From: Phoronis australis
Lineage: Eukaryota > Phoronida > Phoronidae
Assembly: GCA_002633005.1 (NCBI GenBank)
Contig: NMRA01000363.1
Location: 1 to 64,000, forward strand
Direction of reading: 5' to 3'
Length of the DNA stretch: 64,000 nucleotides
The notes below the pieces were generated by a model that did no database searches, was not told the origin of the DNA, and was given only the letters and a program-made list of their open reading frames with translations. This document shows positions 1 to 11,443 of the stretch, piece after piece (the first letter of the stretch is position 1; the number at the start of each line of letters is the position of its first letter). The position numbers and the translations under genes are program-made.

Positions 1-1494
1 AGCAACTTTAACGTAGGAAATTGTGTATAATTGTCAAACATCTGCTTCAGATTAGCACATGTACCAAGCAGACACTAGATGGCTCCGCTGTATTCTAATC
101 GTGCCAGGTCATACTGTAAATGATGACGTTGAGTAACTCAGCAACGAATGCTGGCCCTCCCTATCAAGGCAAAATATCCGTTCCCTTCTACAGTGTAACA
201 ATGATGATCATTTAATTCCACGTTGATGTCTGCTTGGAAATGGCAACACATTTGTAATTTCGCTGCGCTGATGTTAGCTCGTAATAAATGCACAGGTGCG
301 ACACCCATCAAGCAAGTCAACTCACGTGAGAAAGTCGATACAATCGCGATTTTGAATGTATTATCGGCTTGCGCAAAGCCAAGTGCGCGCTGGAAGTTGG
401 ATCAATGTTACACGTTCGTAAATAAACATTGAGGAAGAACTTTCAATATAAGAAACCAAAAATCGTTATATTTCATTTTGATATCCGAAATGACATGGGG
501 CTTTAAACGGACATTGATATTCGCATTAGTACTTCATAAAACCACGTTATGTACATATTTCAGACCATCGGGATTTCATGGCGAAGTTTTGCCCAACATG
601 CAGCAATGAGGTGCACACCAACCACAAGGCATCGCACAAAGACCATATGGACACAATTTTGTAGAGATACTAAGTTTCACCAGGGGACGTCCTAACGCCT
701 ATTACTGCACCAGTGGACAAACAGGGTCTACAACAAAGGTGGCGCTGTTAGTCTCCAACAGTAAAATGGCCTATAAGCTAAAATGCTGGCACCTCGTCTT
801 ATACTGTATTTATTCACTAACCTTTTATTGTAATAAACATTCAGTACAATTGCTCACAATGTAAACCAATGTTTACACGACCACTAAAAGCTGAGATTTC
901 CACACAAAACAATGACCGTTAAATTCGCTGTAAACCCGACTTCATTCCGTACAAGAATGAACTTTTGTTCTTAACGCCTAATAGTTACAAAATCGTGACA
1001 AGCCATTTTGAAGAACCTAGTGCAATATTAACGTACCCGAGTTCTTTTGAAGCTCTAAAATCACCTCCAATTTTACTTGAGAACGATTTGAGACCAACTT
1101 TATAATGGAAAGTGTGCTAAATCAAGTTGCTATTTGCGATCATGGAAAACATATTATTCCCGCTTTAAGTAAACCAGTCGTAACTGATTGAAAAGAATAT
1201 CCCACAAAATATTTCAGTTCCCTGAACATAAATGCAGTTTATTTGTAACATGCTTGCATTGGATAATTAATGGAGAGTTCCAAATGGCTTGGTCAATCGT
1301 GTACAGAACTTTAGCTGCAGTGTAACATTAAAAAAGTAAAATGCAAATATCACACATCGTACAAACAGATTTACTATGATTCTCATTCGCTCGCGTTTAC
1401 TTAAAATACATATTTTGAGGTTAGGTCAGACGCTTATTCATTAACCCTGTGCTGACATACAGTGATTCCGAGAGCTGACTGGTTATAAAACGTC
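1..1494. other. 3' flank of the dehydrogenase gene, no other gene seen
   Basis: This stretch follows the stop codon of the minus-strand dehydrogenase. I see no convincing exon on either strand. A minus-strand AATAAA (plus-strand TTTATT at 1238-1243) lies about 250 bases past the stop and could be the polyadenylation signal. The short frames present lack splice context and protein-like composition. Confidence 0.4.
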
Positions 1495-1685
1495 CTAGCA
1501 TTGCTTTGCTTCTCCTGTCAAACCAACGCGGACATGCTTTCGGCTACAAGCCAACTCTACGGCGGCAATAAATTCGGTCAAATGGCACACGTGACCGACC
1601 AGACCTTCAAAGGGATATTTTTGTCCATGTTCGGACAGGAAGTCAATGGCTTGATCCAAGTGGCGTGGGGCGTAGTTGTGCACAC
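1495..1685 (-). CDS. Dehydrogenase exon 6 (C-terminus and stop)
   Basis: Acceptor ATATTTTAG|GTGTGC. Encodes GVHNYAPRHLDQAIDFL and KYPFEGLV, the usual C-terminal return to the catalytic domain, and ends at a TAG at 1495-1497. Confidence 0.9.
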
Positions 1686-4600
1686 CTAAAATATTCAAGT
1701 ATAATAAAGTACATGCAAAAGTGAATACTGGCGCATGAAACAAACCGATAATAACACTAAAATCTCTCGAGACTTATCAGGCCTCACTCTACCTTCCAAA
1801 TGTTTATGTCTGTATCGCAACAGTATATCAAACTTTTATTTGTATCATTATCACAAATGGCCGACTAATCTTAATGCAAAATAAAGACTTGCATGGCATC
1901 AATATACCAAATGACGGTGGGCCTTTTTAGTGAACTTTGTCTCGGTTTCTCTGACTTCTTGTTTCTCTGAGGCAGACCTTTTTACCCAAATCGCCAAATG
2001 AGGGGTGCTCGTTCCCCGTGGGTGCGCGCATGTTTATTTTAGTGCGACGATGGAAACGTTGGATATTTGTTGCAGATAAGCTTTGTCCTGTTTCTCAGAA
2101 AGTCTCATTTAAGCCTGACACACCCTGCCACGGTTCATTCCGGGAGACCGTAAACCGTACAAGTTTCTAACTGTGGCCTGTATTCGTAAATTCTTTTAAT
2201 TATTGCCAGTTGGCTGATACTTGTTGTTGGCGGAATTTCCCATTGAAATTTGTCATTGCTCTAGGAATCAGTCCAAACTTATATAGAATCTACAACCACC
2301 TACCGATTATTGTTAAACATTTCCGTATAATCTGCTCGCCTCTAATCTCCAGACGCGAGTCAGCGTGCACCATACCGATCAGGATATACGTCCCTCCGTT
2401 TCTCAATACTCGGATTCCATCATAGAAAACAGATTTGGCTCCGCATACCTCCATCACGACATCTATGGACCCGCTCTCTATCGTCTCCTGTAATTTGTCT
2501 GCAAAAGTAAGACGCATTGTCAACGGCATCCATGGCATTCAGTCTTTTTGTGCTTTGATTCGATCTTACACGAAATTAAAAGCGTTTGCAGGCGGCATAT
2601 TCCCTCTCCAAGCGTACATTCTGTCAACAATTGTGGAGTTATTCAATCCCAAAGAAAGGATGAGCCCCGTATGAGATTCTATTAGCAAGCGTACACTATT
2701 TGCGTTCTGTTATTGATGTGTTGGATATCTCGGCATCAGTTTTTTGTTTCCACTGGCAGACCTAGAATTTACAACGGAGGAGGCCTGAGCAACTATGATT
2801 CTCACAGGTAAATGAATAATATCCGTGGGACATCTAAAAACGGCACGGGGACGGTGTTTTTGATAATGTCCGTTATATGGAGGGAGGTCCTCCTCTAGTT
2901 TTGCAACTTTGCTTAAATTCAATTACCGTTTAAGACTGGCGTACCCCCAAATGACGAAACTAACTTCAATCTGTCCTCGCTGATGTCGCTGCAGTACACT
3001 TTCTGGAAGCCATGTTCCTTCAGTAGAGCGCAAGCGTAGAGTCCGACCATACCTGCTCCCTTGAAGATGAATAGACTTACGTATCACATACACACAAGGT
3101 AATAGTCCATACATTTTATGAGAACAAACTCAACTTGTCATTAAACTCATACACGCCTTACTTCAGCGGTTTCCAACACCAGATTAATTGGTAAGTTGTC
3201 AAAACAAAGACGCTGTATAGAAGAATTCTTGGGGTTTCCTTCACACGAGTGAACAACCGTTCATTTGATTTTATGGACAGGTAGCAATATCGTGTATCCA
3301 TAGAATGTCATTTTGAACGTTGTTATTCACTTGAAAACACTGCTTTCATATTTTTCTTAAATAAGATAAGGCATGTATTGTTTGCGACTTCATTTTCAAC
3401 GAGAGCATTCCGTACATATATTTTACTGTTATCTATTTTACTGTTATCTACTCTTCTTCTTACCTGATGTGGAACCAACAATTTCCATGGCACCAGGCCC
3501 AATAGAAAATTGTGGGCTACAATTGCAGTGTGCATACTCGACTTTTGCGGAAGTAGTGTACTTCGACCGAGTTCCAAAATGAGTCCGAACGAGCAACAGA
3601 AAGTAGTGATATTTGGACGTAGTTGAAGAGAGCAGTATCTGGTTAAAGGATAATGCCACCCGATTTAATTAGTCTTTTTTACCGTCTTGATCTGTCTATA
3701 TCCACATCGCCTCTTATGCGGTCCACCTCACCTTGCCGAGAGGTGTCGCGTTAACCGGTGAGGAAGGTGAAAAACGACGCAGCAACGTCAGTGTTTCGTC
3801 TGCAGAGTGAATGCCGCTCTATTGCGGTGCATCGTTCCCGCTTGTCCGAACTTTGAAGCTGCGAATAAAGCGGGTATATCCGTTTTTTTCGACTTCCTCG
3901 AGAGCCCGAAATGCTTAGGAAGTAGCTCGCGGTAGTGAAGAATGAAAGGTACGCTGTTAATAGCAAGTATGAGGCCGTGAAATATCACCGTGTGTGTGGC
4001 CGGCATTTCGTCGACAGTGATTTCTCTGACGAATTCCGGCTTACCAAAGAACGATCCATACGTTCCTTTGCCTATGCATGTTCATGGCGCCTCTCTAGTA
4101 TTTCTTGATCAGTGTATTCAGGTTCGAACTGATAGCCTGTGAAACCTAACGATCCGACCCGTGAACTCTTCGTCGGATTAGCTCCTGACTAAGACGGGAT
4201 TGGCGCCGGGCGAGTTGCCATGTAGACGTTTATTATTCTGCGTTCTGTTTCAAAATGAATTATTCTCATCCTAAAATGATCCTAACCAATGCTTATATGA
4301 AACTGAAACAAAGTCTGTCTCATTAGATACAATTTGTAATGCCTTGAGGTGCTCGTGAGTGCAAATGTTTTGAGAAGCCAGCAATGAATAAACCACTGCG
4401 TTACCGGCTTTTGATGCCGGCAACAAAGGTAATTGACCGGGCACCGAGGCCGTGTGAGCGCATGCTAACTCAGTGTTTGCTGACAGAAAGCTGTTGTGAA
4501 ACAATTAGTCGATTGTATATGCTATTGTCACATGTTAGGGGAATCTTTATTTAGAAATACAAATACATTATTCAAATCATCGTTACTGTACAATCTTTGC

Positions 4601-7600
4601 CCTGACGGTCTGTGGAAGAGGAACCCGACTTCGCGACCCCCGACAGTAAGTAGATTTTCAGTTTCGTGGCTAATAAATTCATATAAATATCGTGCACATT
4701 ATCTCTTTGGCTCACAATTATAGTATTTTCGTGACTGGAGGTTTAGTTTCCAACTCAAGTTGGTTTATGTTCGTGCCAGTCCAGGCGGCGGGTTCCGAGC
4801 CACTGGCCGGGATAACGAGTCAGTCCGGCCGCGACGGGCCTGATCGGGTTCCGAGCCACTGGCCGGGATAACAACCGTTTTGTGCGTTTAGAACTCAAAA
4901 AACCACAAGTATAAACAACACAGATCTAGGTTCTCCTGTCTGTATTTCACGGAAGATTACTTCGAATTTATCTCCGAACAGACCCCAAACTCCTGCTACG
5001 GACCTTGGTCATTGACCTGCCGAACTTGGTNACCACGATTGTACATGGGCATAGCACCGAATGGGGGGAGGTCGGGAGGGGGGTTTGCCCCCCTACCGCT
5101 CAGGAAATTTTTCTGTTTTTACCTCTAAAATCAACCATTTTCCTTGATTCCTGAAGTATTATCCAAGAAAAAAAGAAAAAAAAAACGGAGAACGTGTCAA
5201 ACAGGAAAAACTGAACGAACCAAAGACTCGAACTCACGACCTGAAGCTTGGTGAGCGACTGAGCGCGTGCGTTACCAAAACACCACCACGATTTAACTAC
5301 TAGACTTAAACTAAAAGACCTACTTGTTTATGGTCCACAGCGTTTGCGCGCGAAACCTACTTCTTTTCGTAATGCTATACGTTTTATATTTTGCGCCATC
5401 ATTTCTTGACAAATTTGTCGTATTTAAAGTGTACACAACACGACTCTAGTACCTCAAAATAAATTTTATTATTATATCTTACTTGATTTCAGTGCCTTTA
5501 GTGCACAGCTCATAAAGAAACACGCAAAAATTGAAAAAATAATAATTATGTACAACGTCATGGGTTGAACCCAAGTCGTTCGCCATACAGTTCGGAACAG
5601 AGACAAAGTGTATAGAGTGAAGTCACGAAAGCAAAGTACATTTAGCGTCGAGAAGGTTCGTAGAGGGATCAAAAGATCTGTTGCCGGAGGCTGCAGCAAC
5701 AGCAGCCAGGCGGAGAAAGTCTCGGTGTTCCGAAGGACACCAAAGTTGCACAGAAGTGGCATCGCTTCGTGCGCCGAACGAGAGTCTGGGACCTCATCGT
5801 GGACCAAGCGATTCGGTCCGGGGCCACTCTGTGCCGTTTTGCCCACTTTGAGCACTCGTGTTTCGACTCCAGTCACAGGAGATGTTACGATGAAGGCCTG
5901 GTTCAATAAAGGACAATATTTATCATTCAGAAACATTGGCTCTTAATTCAGGATCGTCTGTTGGATGACTGGGTTGACTCGCCGAGCCCGAGGCCGCGTC
6001 TCTCGCGGGAGGATCCAGTTCGTAAGGCTCAAAGTAGAAAAGTACGCAGCCGGAAGCACATCAAACTTGTTCTCGCTTTCGTGCAACCCCATTTCCTCAT
6101 CCTGGCCACCATTCCCCTACGTTTCTTCATAGTATTCATTCAATTCTTGCTCATAATCGTCGTCGCTTTCAAATTCACTGCTCTCCGCTATTGTTCAATG
6201 CTAGTCACTGATCTCTTGTGTTCAACCCATGACGTCACATGGCGGGAAATGTGAAAATCAAAATGTCGAGCTAATTACATAAAATAAACATGGGTTTAGC
6301 TAAATTTTACGTCATACATTTAGTCTGTGGCCACCGGTAATTCAAAATGTGCAAAAATCCATGGTGTGTACTGTTTAAAATAGTCTTCAAATGCCCAAAA
6401 GACCAAATCCGTTTTTCGTGTTGGCAATAATGACGGGATTGCTTTGGAAATCGTCTTAAGATAAGGTTTGACAAAGAGAGTATTGCGAGTTTCTGAGTGA
6501 TTCACTAAGGCTTCGATTAAAATTCACATCTTACCAACAGCTTCTGCTTTTTCATCGTCACTCAGGTTCCATTCTCTTTAAAAAATGAAGTAAAATTTCT
6601 TCATTGCACAGTGGAGCAGACGACGAAAACGGAGTCGCAGTGCGCAGCGCCACTGCCGGTCGCCTGGGATATCGCGGGAGAGCCTATACTTAGCCATAGT
6701 TTCGTTACGAATGCGGCGTGTTCCGAATTTGACACTTGAAATTGGGTTTNAGCTACATAGTAACAATAACAGAGAAACCTCTCAGTGGTGTAAAAGATTG
6801 TTAAATTTTGAAACCTACTTGGTAAAGGCCTGTTTCTATAATTTGTCATCAAAGAACTTTGTGATCTTTGATACTTTATTAAAAGCACACGATGATCGCT
6901 TTTATAACCGAAAATCGCATTTTGGAGATTTTTGTTGGGTGGGGTAGACTTTCTGGAGTTATTAGATTTGACCAAATTTATAAGACTACAAAATTTGTTG
7001 CTTTAACTTTTTTATTACCGATCGATAATTCCTGCTGTTGTCTGCCAAGCATACACTGAAAATACGTGTTAAATACGATTAAAATATTCTGCAATTTATC
7101 GAGTGTGATTCATTTTTCAGTAGGCATATGGCGTTTAACTAAGACTGAGAAGGTTCCAGTGGCTGGTTGCATGAAACGATTCCAAATAGGGACTCAACCA
7201 AGTTCCCTAAACCTATTGTGTAATTGTGAGCTTGTGAAAACGCTGACTGTCCTTTCTTATGCTGTTTGAGTCTCTTTACTAAGCCAATATTTAACGCTCT
7301 GATGCAAATCTAGAGTGATGTCTAGTACGTTGAATTCCCAATGTTATTGGATCTTTCCATGTCATGACTGTGTCCCTAATTATTTTTAATGAATTAGCTG
7401 CTCAATTTTTAATTATATTATTAGCAAATATAACTAGTCAAAGAGGAGCTCGTAATAAAGAAAAATGATAAAAATAGTACATCTGTGATTAAATAACGAA
7501 ACAAATACGCCAAAGAATTAGGAAACTTATTTGAGTCCCTATTTGGGACTGTTTCGTGCAACCGGCCATTGGTCTGATTCTGCGCTTAGGTAGATCACTT

Positions 7601-10600
7601 ATCTTGCCGATGACATTTTGGTTCTTAATTTTTCTTGCTGACTCATGCATGGTGAATCAATAATCTTCTGTGTGACATTTAATACCAGAGTGCTTTGAGA
7701 CAAGGTTTCTACTAAACTTTTAAGCTCGAAAGATTCACGCAGCTGAGCACCAGATACAGGCACGATCATCGCGCGTCAGCGACGTATAACCGTTGATCTG
7801 CCATTACCACTTTCCTAAATCGTCCACGTGCATTTTCTGTTTGACGCACTAATCCACATACTTATACTTGGAATGAAAACGAGTTTCTGAATTAGTGCGA
7901 CTACTCCGGAATGAGTCCCATTTGCATGGACAAGCATTGATCAAAAGTTCCAACAATAATAACAAAATGAAAAAATACACTGACGACATATTCACATTAC
8001 CTGAACCAAGGCGCTCTGAAGAGTTTTGCATGATTGTGCCACCTTTTCCAAGCCGCAAACAGCCGTTGCCAATGCACAGTTTGCAGGTGCTGCCATCTTG
8101 TCCGTCACGTGATCGGGAAGAGTGACCACGTGTGTACCAGGACGAATTACAATGTGAGTTGCATAGCACCCATTAAGACCTTTCCCGTCAGCGTCAAGAC
8201 TATGTCCGTACTATAAATGTTAACAAAAACAAATAGTTTACACAGCTTCCTGCTATGCATGTAGAAAGATAACAGGCACATGATTGGGGAACACACATAG
8301 CTAATGTTCGTAAATCCTTGCTCCACAGCTCCCCGCCCGCCGTCACTACCTACGTACTTTCTACCCCCGTCGCTGTGTCCTAGGTCTCTCCTTGGTGTTA
8401 CAGCCCTCTGTTGTCGGCAGTAGGTCCATGTGTGTTCCTTCATGGGAAGATTTAGGGGAAAGAGCCCCCCCCCCCTTGTAGGCTGCAAAAAATAAAATAG
8501 CAAAAGCCCGAGGGAATTTTGAGTTTATTAATTAATTAATTAATTAATCCTGGTAACTAACATTATACAGCCGAAACAAGATTTGAAAATGTGGTGTGAA
8601 GTTTTGGTTTGTGTGTGCGTGTTTGAAAATGTGGTGTGAAGTTTTGGTTTGTGTGTGCGTGTGTGGGGAGGGGGCTCAGACCCGATTTCAGGTGACTGGT
8701 TCAAACAACCGGCAACTATGGCTAAGCAATGCTGCTCCCGGTCGTGCTGCTCCCGGTCGACATGCGCGTGATATCCCAAGCGACAGGCAGTGGCGCTGCG
8801 CACTACCACTCCTATTCCGTCGTCTGCTCCACCGTGCAGTGAAGAAAATTACTTCATCTTTTCTATGAGAACGGAAGCTGAGTGACGATGAAGAAACAGA
8901 AGCTGCTTGTAAGATGTAAATTTTAATCGAAGCCTCAATGAATCGTTCAAAAATTCATAATTCTGTCTTTGTCATACATTAAAATTAAGACGATTTGCAA
9001 AGCAAACGCGTGGGGTCAATGCGAGCGGAAAAATGGACTTAGTCTTTTGGGCAACTTAAGACTGTTTTAAACCATGCATGTAAACACAACAACGTTTGCT
9101 ACAAACTGGTTGCACAAAATATAAAACGTGCAATAAACATCTACAGGAAGGAGCAGATTTGTACGCTCACCGTGTGGACCGTAAACAAGTATGTCTCTGC
9201 CTTATTATGAAGAAACACGATGGCGCAATGGAAGATTGCGTGCACTCTGATCAAGAGGTCGTGAGTTCGAGTGCATCAACTTTAAGATTTTCCATTTGTA
9301 AATGACAAGCGGCGATACCGCCGTTACACTGCATAAATACTTTAAAACAAGAATTGATGCTTTGTTTACTTAAAAAATCTTCTTTACTCACAGTGTTGTC
9401 TATGAATGTCATTTTAGTATGCGTCATGACCGCATAAATTATGTGCCTGCCTATGTATCTGTTCGCCACCGGGACAAAAAAGATACGTAAAGCACGTGAA
9501 AGTCTAGAAGGGACGTTTTTTAGTCCGTGAAACTTGTCGAGTTGAAAGCTTGCCGTGTACCGACATCGCATTCCAGAATGCGATCTGGGTCGTGGGATTT
9601 AGCCGCGCTAGTTGCAAATATCCTCCCCCATTCGTCGTTGTATACGAGCCTTTACTGTCAATCGTGCTCTACGCGCGATGGTCCTCGAGACAATTGTTGC
9701 CGGCCCCATATGATATTCCAGATCTGCCACTGGTTCATTTTACGGGGGATTAAACTCTCATGGCCACCTTTAATTTACCATATACCAAAAAAGCACTTAG
9801 TGATAAATAACAATACCTTGAACAAACGATCACACTTTTGTGGTAAATCACTTTGGCACGGATGACATCTCGAACAAGAATCCATAATGGTGAATGATAA
9901 TCTTTGACCCTGCGTGATACCATGGCGACGAGAAGTGACAACTTCAACAACTGCTTCGTGCCCAAGACTCCTATAAAAATGATATGGGCATGTCTCGTAT
10001 CTTAGCTGATGCTCTGCCATTCCAACCAAAGTCTAATACCGTGTTCATTGTTTATTCCTAAGGTGTGCGTGACACGGCAATTTCGAACTTTACATCAGAG
10101 GTGCCTCATTGACTGCCTTAAAGCTTTTAAGTTTCCCAATGTACAAGGTATAGCATCGCATGCCCGCGTGAGGCTCAAGAACGGGATTTTGAAGTTTCAC
10201 AGAACGCAAAGTGACATCTGCCGATAGACCCGCCGGTAGTGCATTCCTCGATGAAAACTAGGTCTATCGATAACTTGAGGTTGATGTCAACCTTGCTATG
10301 ATGACAGTTGTGCTCACAAGTAAAATCAGAGTAGAATAACGACTATATGCTTGCATTGCCTCCGTTAAGACTAGAAACCATGTTCCTAGATTAAGATTAA
10401 CAAGTAAAGAAGTCAATGCACTTTGAGAAAGGTCATGCTGAATTACTGTACACCACGTGATTTCTCGAAGTGTTGCGCCAACTCATGAGTCCTCCGACAA
10501 ACTCACTGTACTCAGTCTGTTGTCTTGAAAAGTCGAAATCAATATGAAACCCATCACGTTCATTTATTACCTGAAGGCTTGTGGAAATTTCTTGATTCTG

Positions 10601-10817
10601 GCAACAACGGCGTTTACAAGTGCTTAACGTCAAAAACGTACCCCGGCGTCGCTTCTTGCCGCAGTCCTTTTAACGTGTGCAAGTCTGAGCCACATATCGT
10701 TGCCAGACGAACGCTCACGAGAATTTCTCCCTCGTCCAATTCCGGCAAATCTTTGTGTTCTAACCTCGTAGACGGCACTCCGTCTTTGCAGCCGTAGAAC
10801 ACTTCAACCTGAGCCAT
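1495..10817 (-). CDS. Zinc-dependent medium-chain alcohol dehydrogenase, six exons
   Basis: Joining 10642-10817, 9817-9970, 8001-8210, 2927-3059, 2304-2498 and 1495-1685 gives 1059 bases: 352 residues plus stop, with compatible phases at all five junctions and GT/AG borders. Seen in the protein: the catalytic-zinc motif CGSDLH (Cys42), LGHEA (His63, Glu64), the structural-zinc cysteines 91, 94, 97 and 105 in the classical C-x2-C-x2-C-x7-C spacing, NCALAT near residue 160, and the Rossmann motif GAGMVG at 181-186, followed by an Asp near the end of the second strand, which suggests NAD rather than NADP. The fold is the MDR superfamily (GroES-like plus NAD-binding domains), expected to oxidise a secondary alcohol or polyol in the cytosol. 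The sequence resembles the 5-exo-alcohol dehydrogenase/threonine dehydrogenase-like branch more than sorbitol dehydrogenase; the substrate is unknown. The start at 10817 was chosen because family homology begins there; an in-frame upstream ATG at 10898 exists. Confidence 0.9.
2304..2498 (-). CDS. Dehydrogenase exon 5
   Basis: Acceptor ACTTTTGCAG|ACAAAT and donor AATCG|GTAGGT. Encodes KLQETIESGSIDVVMEVCG and GGTYILIGMVHADSRLEI then RGEQIIRKCLTII, strongly typical of the family's NAD-binding domain. Enters and leaves in phase 1. Confidence 0.9.
2927..3059 (-). CDS. Dehydrogenase exon 4 (Rossmann motif)
   Basis: Acceptor ATCTTCAAG|GGAGCA and donor AAACG|GTAATT. Encodes GAGMVGLYACALLKEHGF then VYCSDISEDRLKLV. 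The GxGxxG loop and the Asp in YCSD are the dinucleotide-binding elements. Ends in phase 1. Confidence 0.9.
3828..4040 (+). pseudogene. Broken THAP-domain fragment
   Basis: THAP domains are C2CH zinc-coordinating DNA-binding modules found in P-element-like transposases and in host genes derived from them. Frame 1 from 3828 reads CIVPACPNFEAANKAGISVF, the N-terminal Cys pair plus the usual aromatic stretch, and stops at a TAG. A second frame reads KYHRVCGRHFVDSDFSDEF, the closing C-x2-H motif. The halves are in different frames with a stop between, so the fragment is dead. It lies in an intron of the dehydrogenase on the opposite strand. Confidence 0.75.
4791..4872. repeat. Direct repeat, 26-base units 56 bases apart
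   Basis: The unit beginning GGTTCCGAGCCACTGG and ending GGGATAAC occurs at 4791-4816 and 4847-4872, separated by a GC-rich spacer. It looks like a local tandem duplication. Confidence 0.8.
5222..5300 (-). repeat. tRNA-derived SINE remnant
   Basis: On the minus strand a B-box-like GGTCGTGAGTTCGAGTC follows an A-box-like GGTAACGCACGCGCTCAG at tRNA-like spacing. There is no intact acceptor stem, so this is a SINE piece and not a tRNA gene. Related sequence occurs at 9213-9282 (+) and more weakly near 46060 (+). Confidence 0.5.
5455..6265 (+). mobile_element. Decayed THAP-domain DNA transposon, copy 1
   Basis: The plus strand carries a THAP-like coding stretch at about 5677-5935: VAGGCSNSSQAEKVSVF in one frame, then KWHRFVRRTRVWDL and CFDSSHRRCYDEGL in another, so a frameshift has broken it. 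The spacing around the closing Cys/His (CRFAH) is abnormal. Subterminal inverted repeats match: ACGTCATGGGTTGAAC near 5557 and GTTCAACCCATGACGT near 6220. Both outer flanks and the THAP stretch match the copy at 54735-55870. Exact ends are uncertain. Confidence 0.65.
6370..6715 (-). repeat. Inverted repeat arm A
   Basis: Reverse-complement relative of 8709-9078. Shared landmarks are a CGTCGTCTGCTCCAC block, GAGTGACGATGAA, TTTTAATCGAAGCCT and TGGTCTTTTGGGCA-like sequence. The minus-strand frame 6320-6505 has protein-like composition but is not recognised. Probably a transposon copy; the two arms bracket dehydrogenase exon 3. Confidence 0.7.
8001..8210 (-). CDS. Dehydrogenase exon 3
   Basis: Acceptor CATTTATAG|TACGGA and donor TTCAG|GTAATG, 70 whole codons. 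Encodes YGHSLDADG, GCYATHIVIRPGTHVV, LPDHVTDKMAAPANCALAT and ends SALVQ, just before the nucleotide-binding motif in exon 4. Part of this exon is hidden in other reading frames, so a simple open-frame scan misses it. Confidence 0.9.
8527..8547. repeat. (TTAA)n simple repeat
   Basis: Five tandem copies of a TTAA/ATTA tetramer. Confidence 0.8.
8582..8661. repeat. Perfect tandem duplication of a 40-base unit
   Basis: Units 8582-8621 and 8622-8661 are identical, each starting TTTGAAAATGTGGTGTGAAG and ending in a TG-rich tail. Perfect identity suggests a recent event. Confidence 0.9.
8709..9078 (+). repeat. Inverted repeat arm B
   Basis: Partner of 6370-6715 in opposite orientation. This arm has an extra short tandem of GCTGCTCCCGGTCG that arm A lacks. 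Confidence 0.7.
9213..9282 (+). repeat. tRNA-derived SINE remnant
   Basis: TGGCGCAATGGAAGATTGCG resembles an A box and GGTCGTGAGTTCGAGTGC a B box, at tRNA-like spacing. The flanks do not pair as an acceptor stem. Confidence 0.5.
9817..9970 (-). CDS. Dehydrogenase exon 2 (structural zinc lobe)
   Basis: Acceptor TTTTATAG|GAGTCT and donor TTCAAG|GTATTG. Encodes SLGHEAVVEVV and the four-cysteine lobe CSRCHPCQSDLPQKC. The exon starts by completing the Gly codon of exon 1 and ends in phase 0. Confidence 0.9.
10642..10817 (-). CDS. Dehydrogenase exon 1 (start, catalytic-zinc Cys)
   Basis: Encodes residues 1-59, starting MAQVEVFYGC and containing TICGSDLHTLKG. The donor reads GG|GTACGT, leaving phase 2. 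The first residues align with the start of the GroES-like fold, so the ATG at 10817 is preferred over the one at 10898. Confidence 0.85.
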
Positions 10818-11443
10818 ATTACACAGTGAAGCGAGCAGTTGAGCTTCGCTGCACTGATAAACGGTATAGTGTACATTGCACACAATGTTGGCAGCCAAAG
10901 GGGTCGGAGGTCAAATCCACGGTGATTACACTAGAGCGGCGGTCATCAATGATCGGTCGAGATGACGCTCAGATGGGTGTTTTTAGGACCACTACATTAT
11001 CTAATGAGGGTGAATTTCCCTAGTTATTTCCCCAAGAATAGTCCCATTTTTGCGTGGTCTTGGGACTACATGTATACCAAAGCGAGGCCTAAGGCAACAT
11101 TGCAATTGGGTTTCACGTTTTTGTCATGTTTGTTGGTAATTTAAGACCTCAGTTATCGGTAGTTCTGTGCATTCAGCCACAGAATTATCTACAAAACCCC
11201 GACAAAGTAAAAGTATATATTTCATTTCGACCGTAAAGCAGTCGTTGTTTCGCAAATTTGCGTAACATTTGAATCCAACGATTTTTATTTCAAATAACAA
11301 ATTATGTAATTTGAAAAATGTTATTTTGGCGTTTAAAAATAATGTGCGACGTCAAACTTCACAATGGTGTCAATACTATGCAATAGGCAAACCTAAGTGT
11401 AGACATTAGGTATGAGTTTATTCAATGACGTCAACCACTGAAC

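Larger units (their letters stand above)
3060..8000 (-). other. Large dehydrogenase intron filled with repeats
   Basis: The 4.9-kb intron between exons 4 and 3. It holds a THAP fossil (3828-4040), a 56-base spaced direct repeat, a SINE remnant, a THAP element (5455-6265) and one arm of an inverted pair (6370-6715). Single ambiguous bases lie at 5031 and 6750. No host exon was recognised inside it. Confidence 0.6.

Noticed and set aside
5222-5300. Possible tRNA gene on the minus strand
   Set aside because: Only A- and B-box-like motifs; no cloverleaf or acceptor stem, so treated as SINE.
9527-9865. Plus-strand open frame overlapping dehydrogenase exon 2 and the adjoining intron
   Set aside because: Shadow of the minus-strand exon; the rest has no protein similarity that I recognise.
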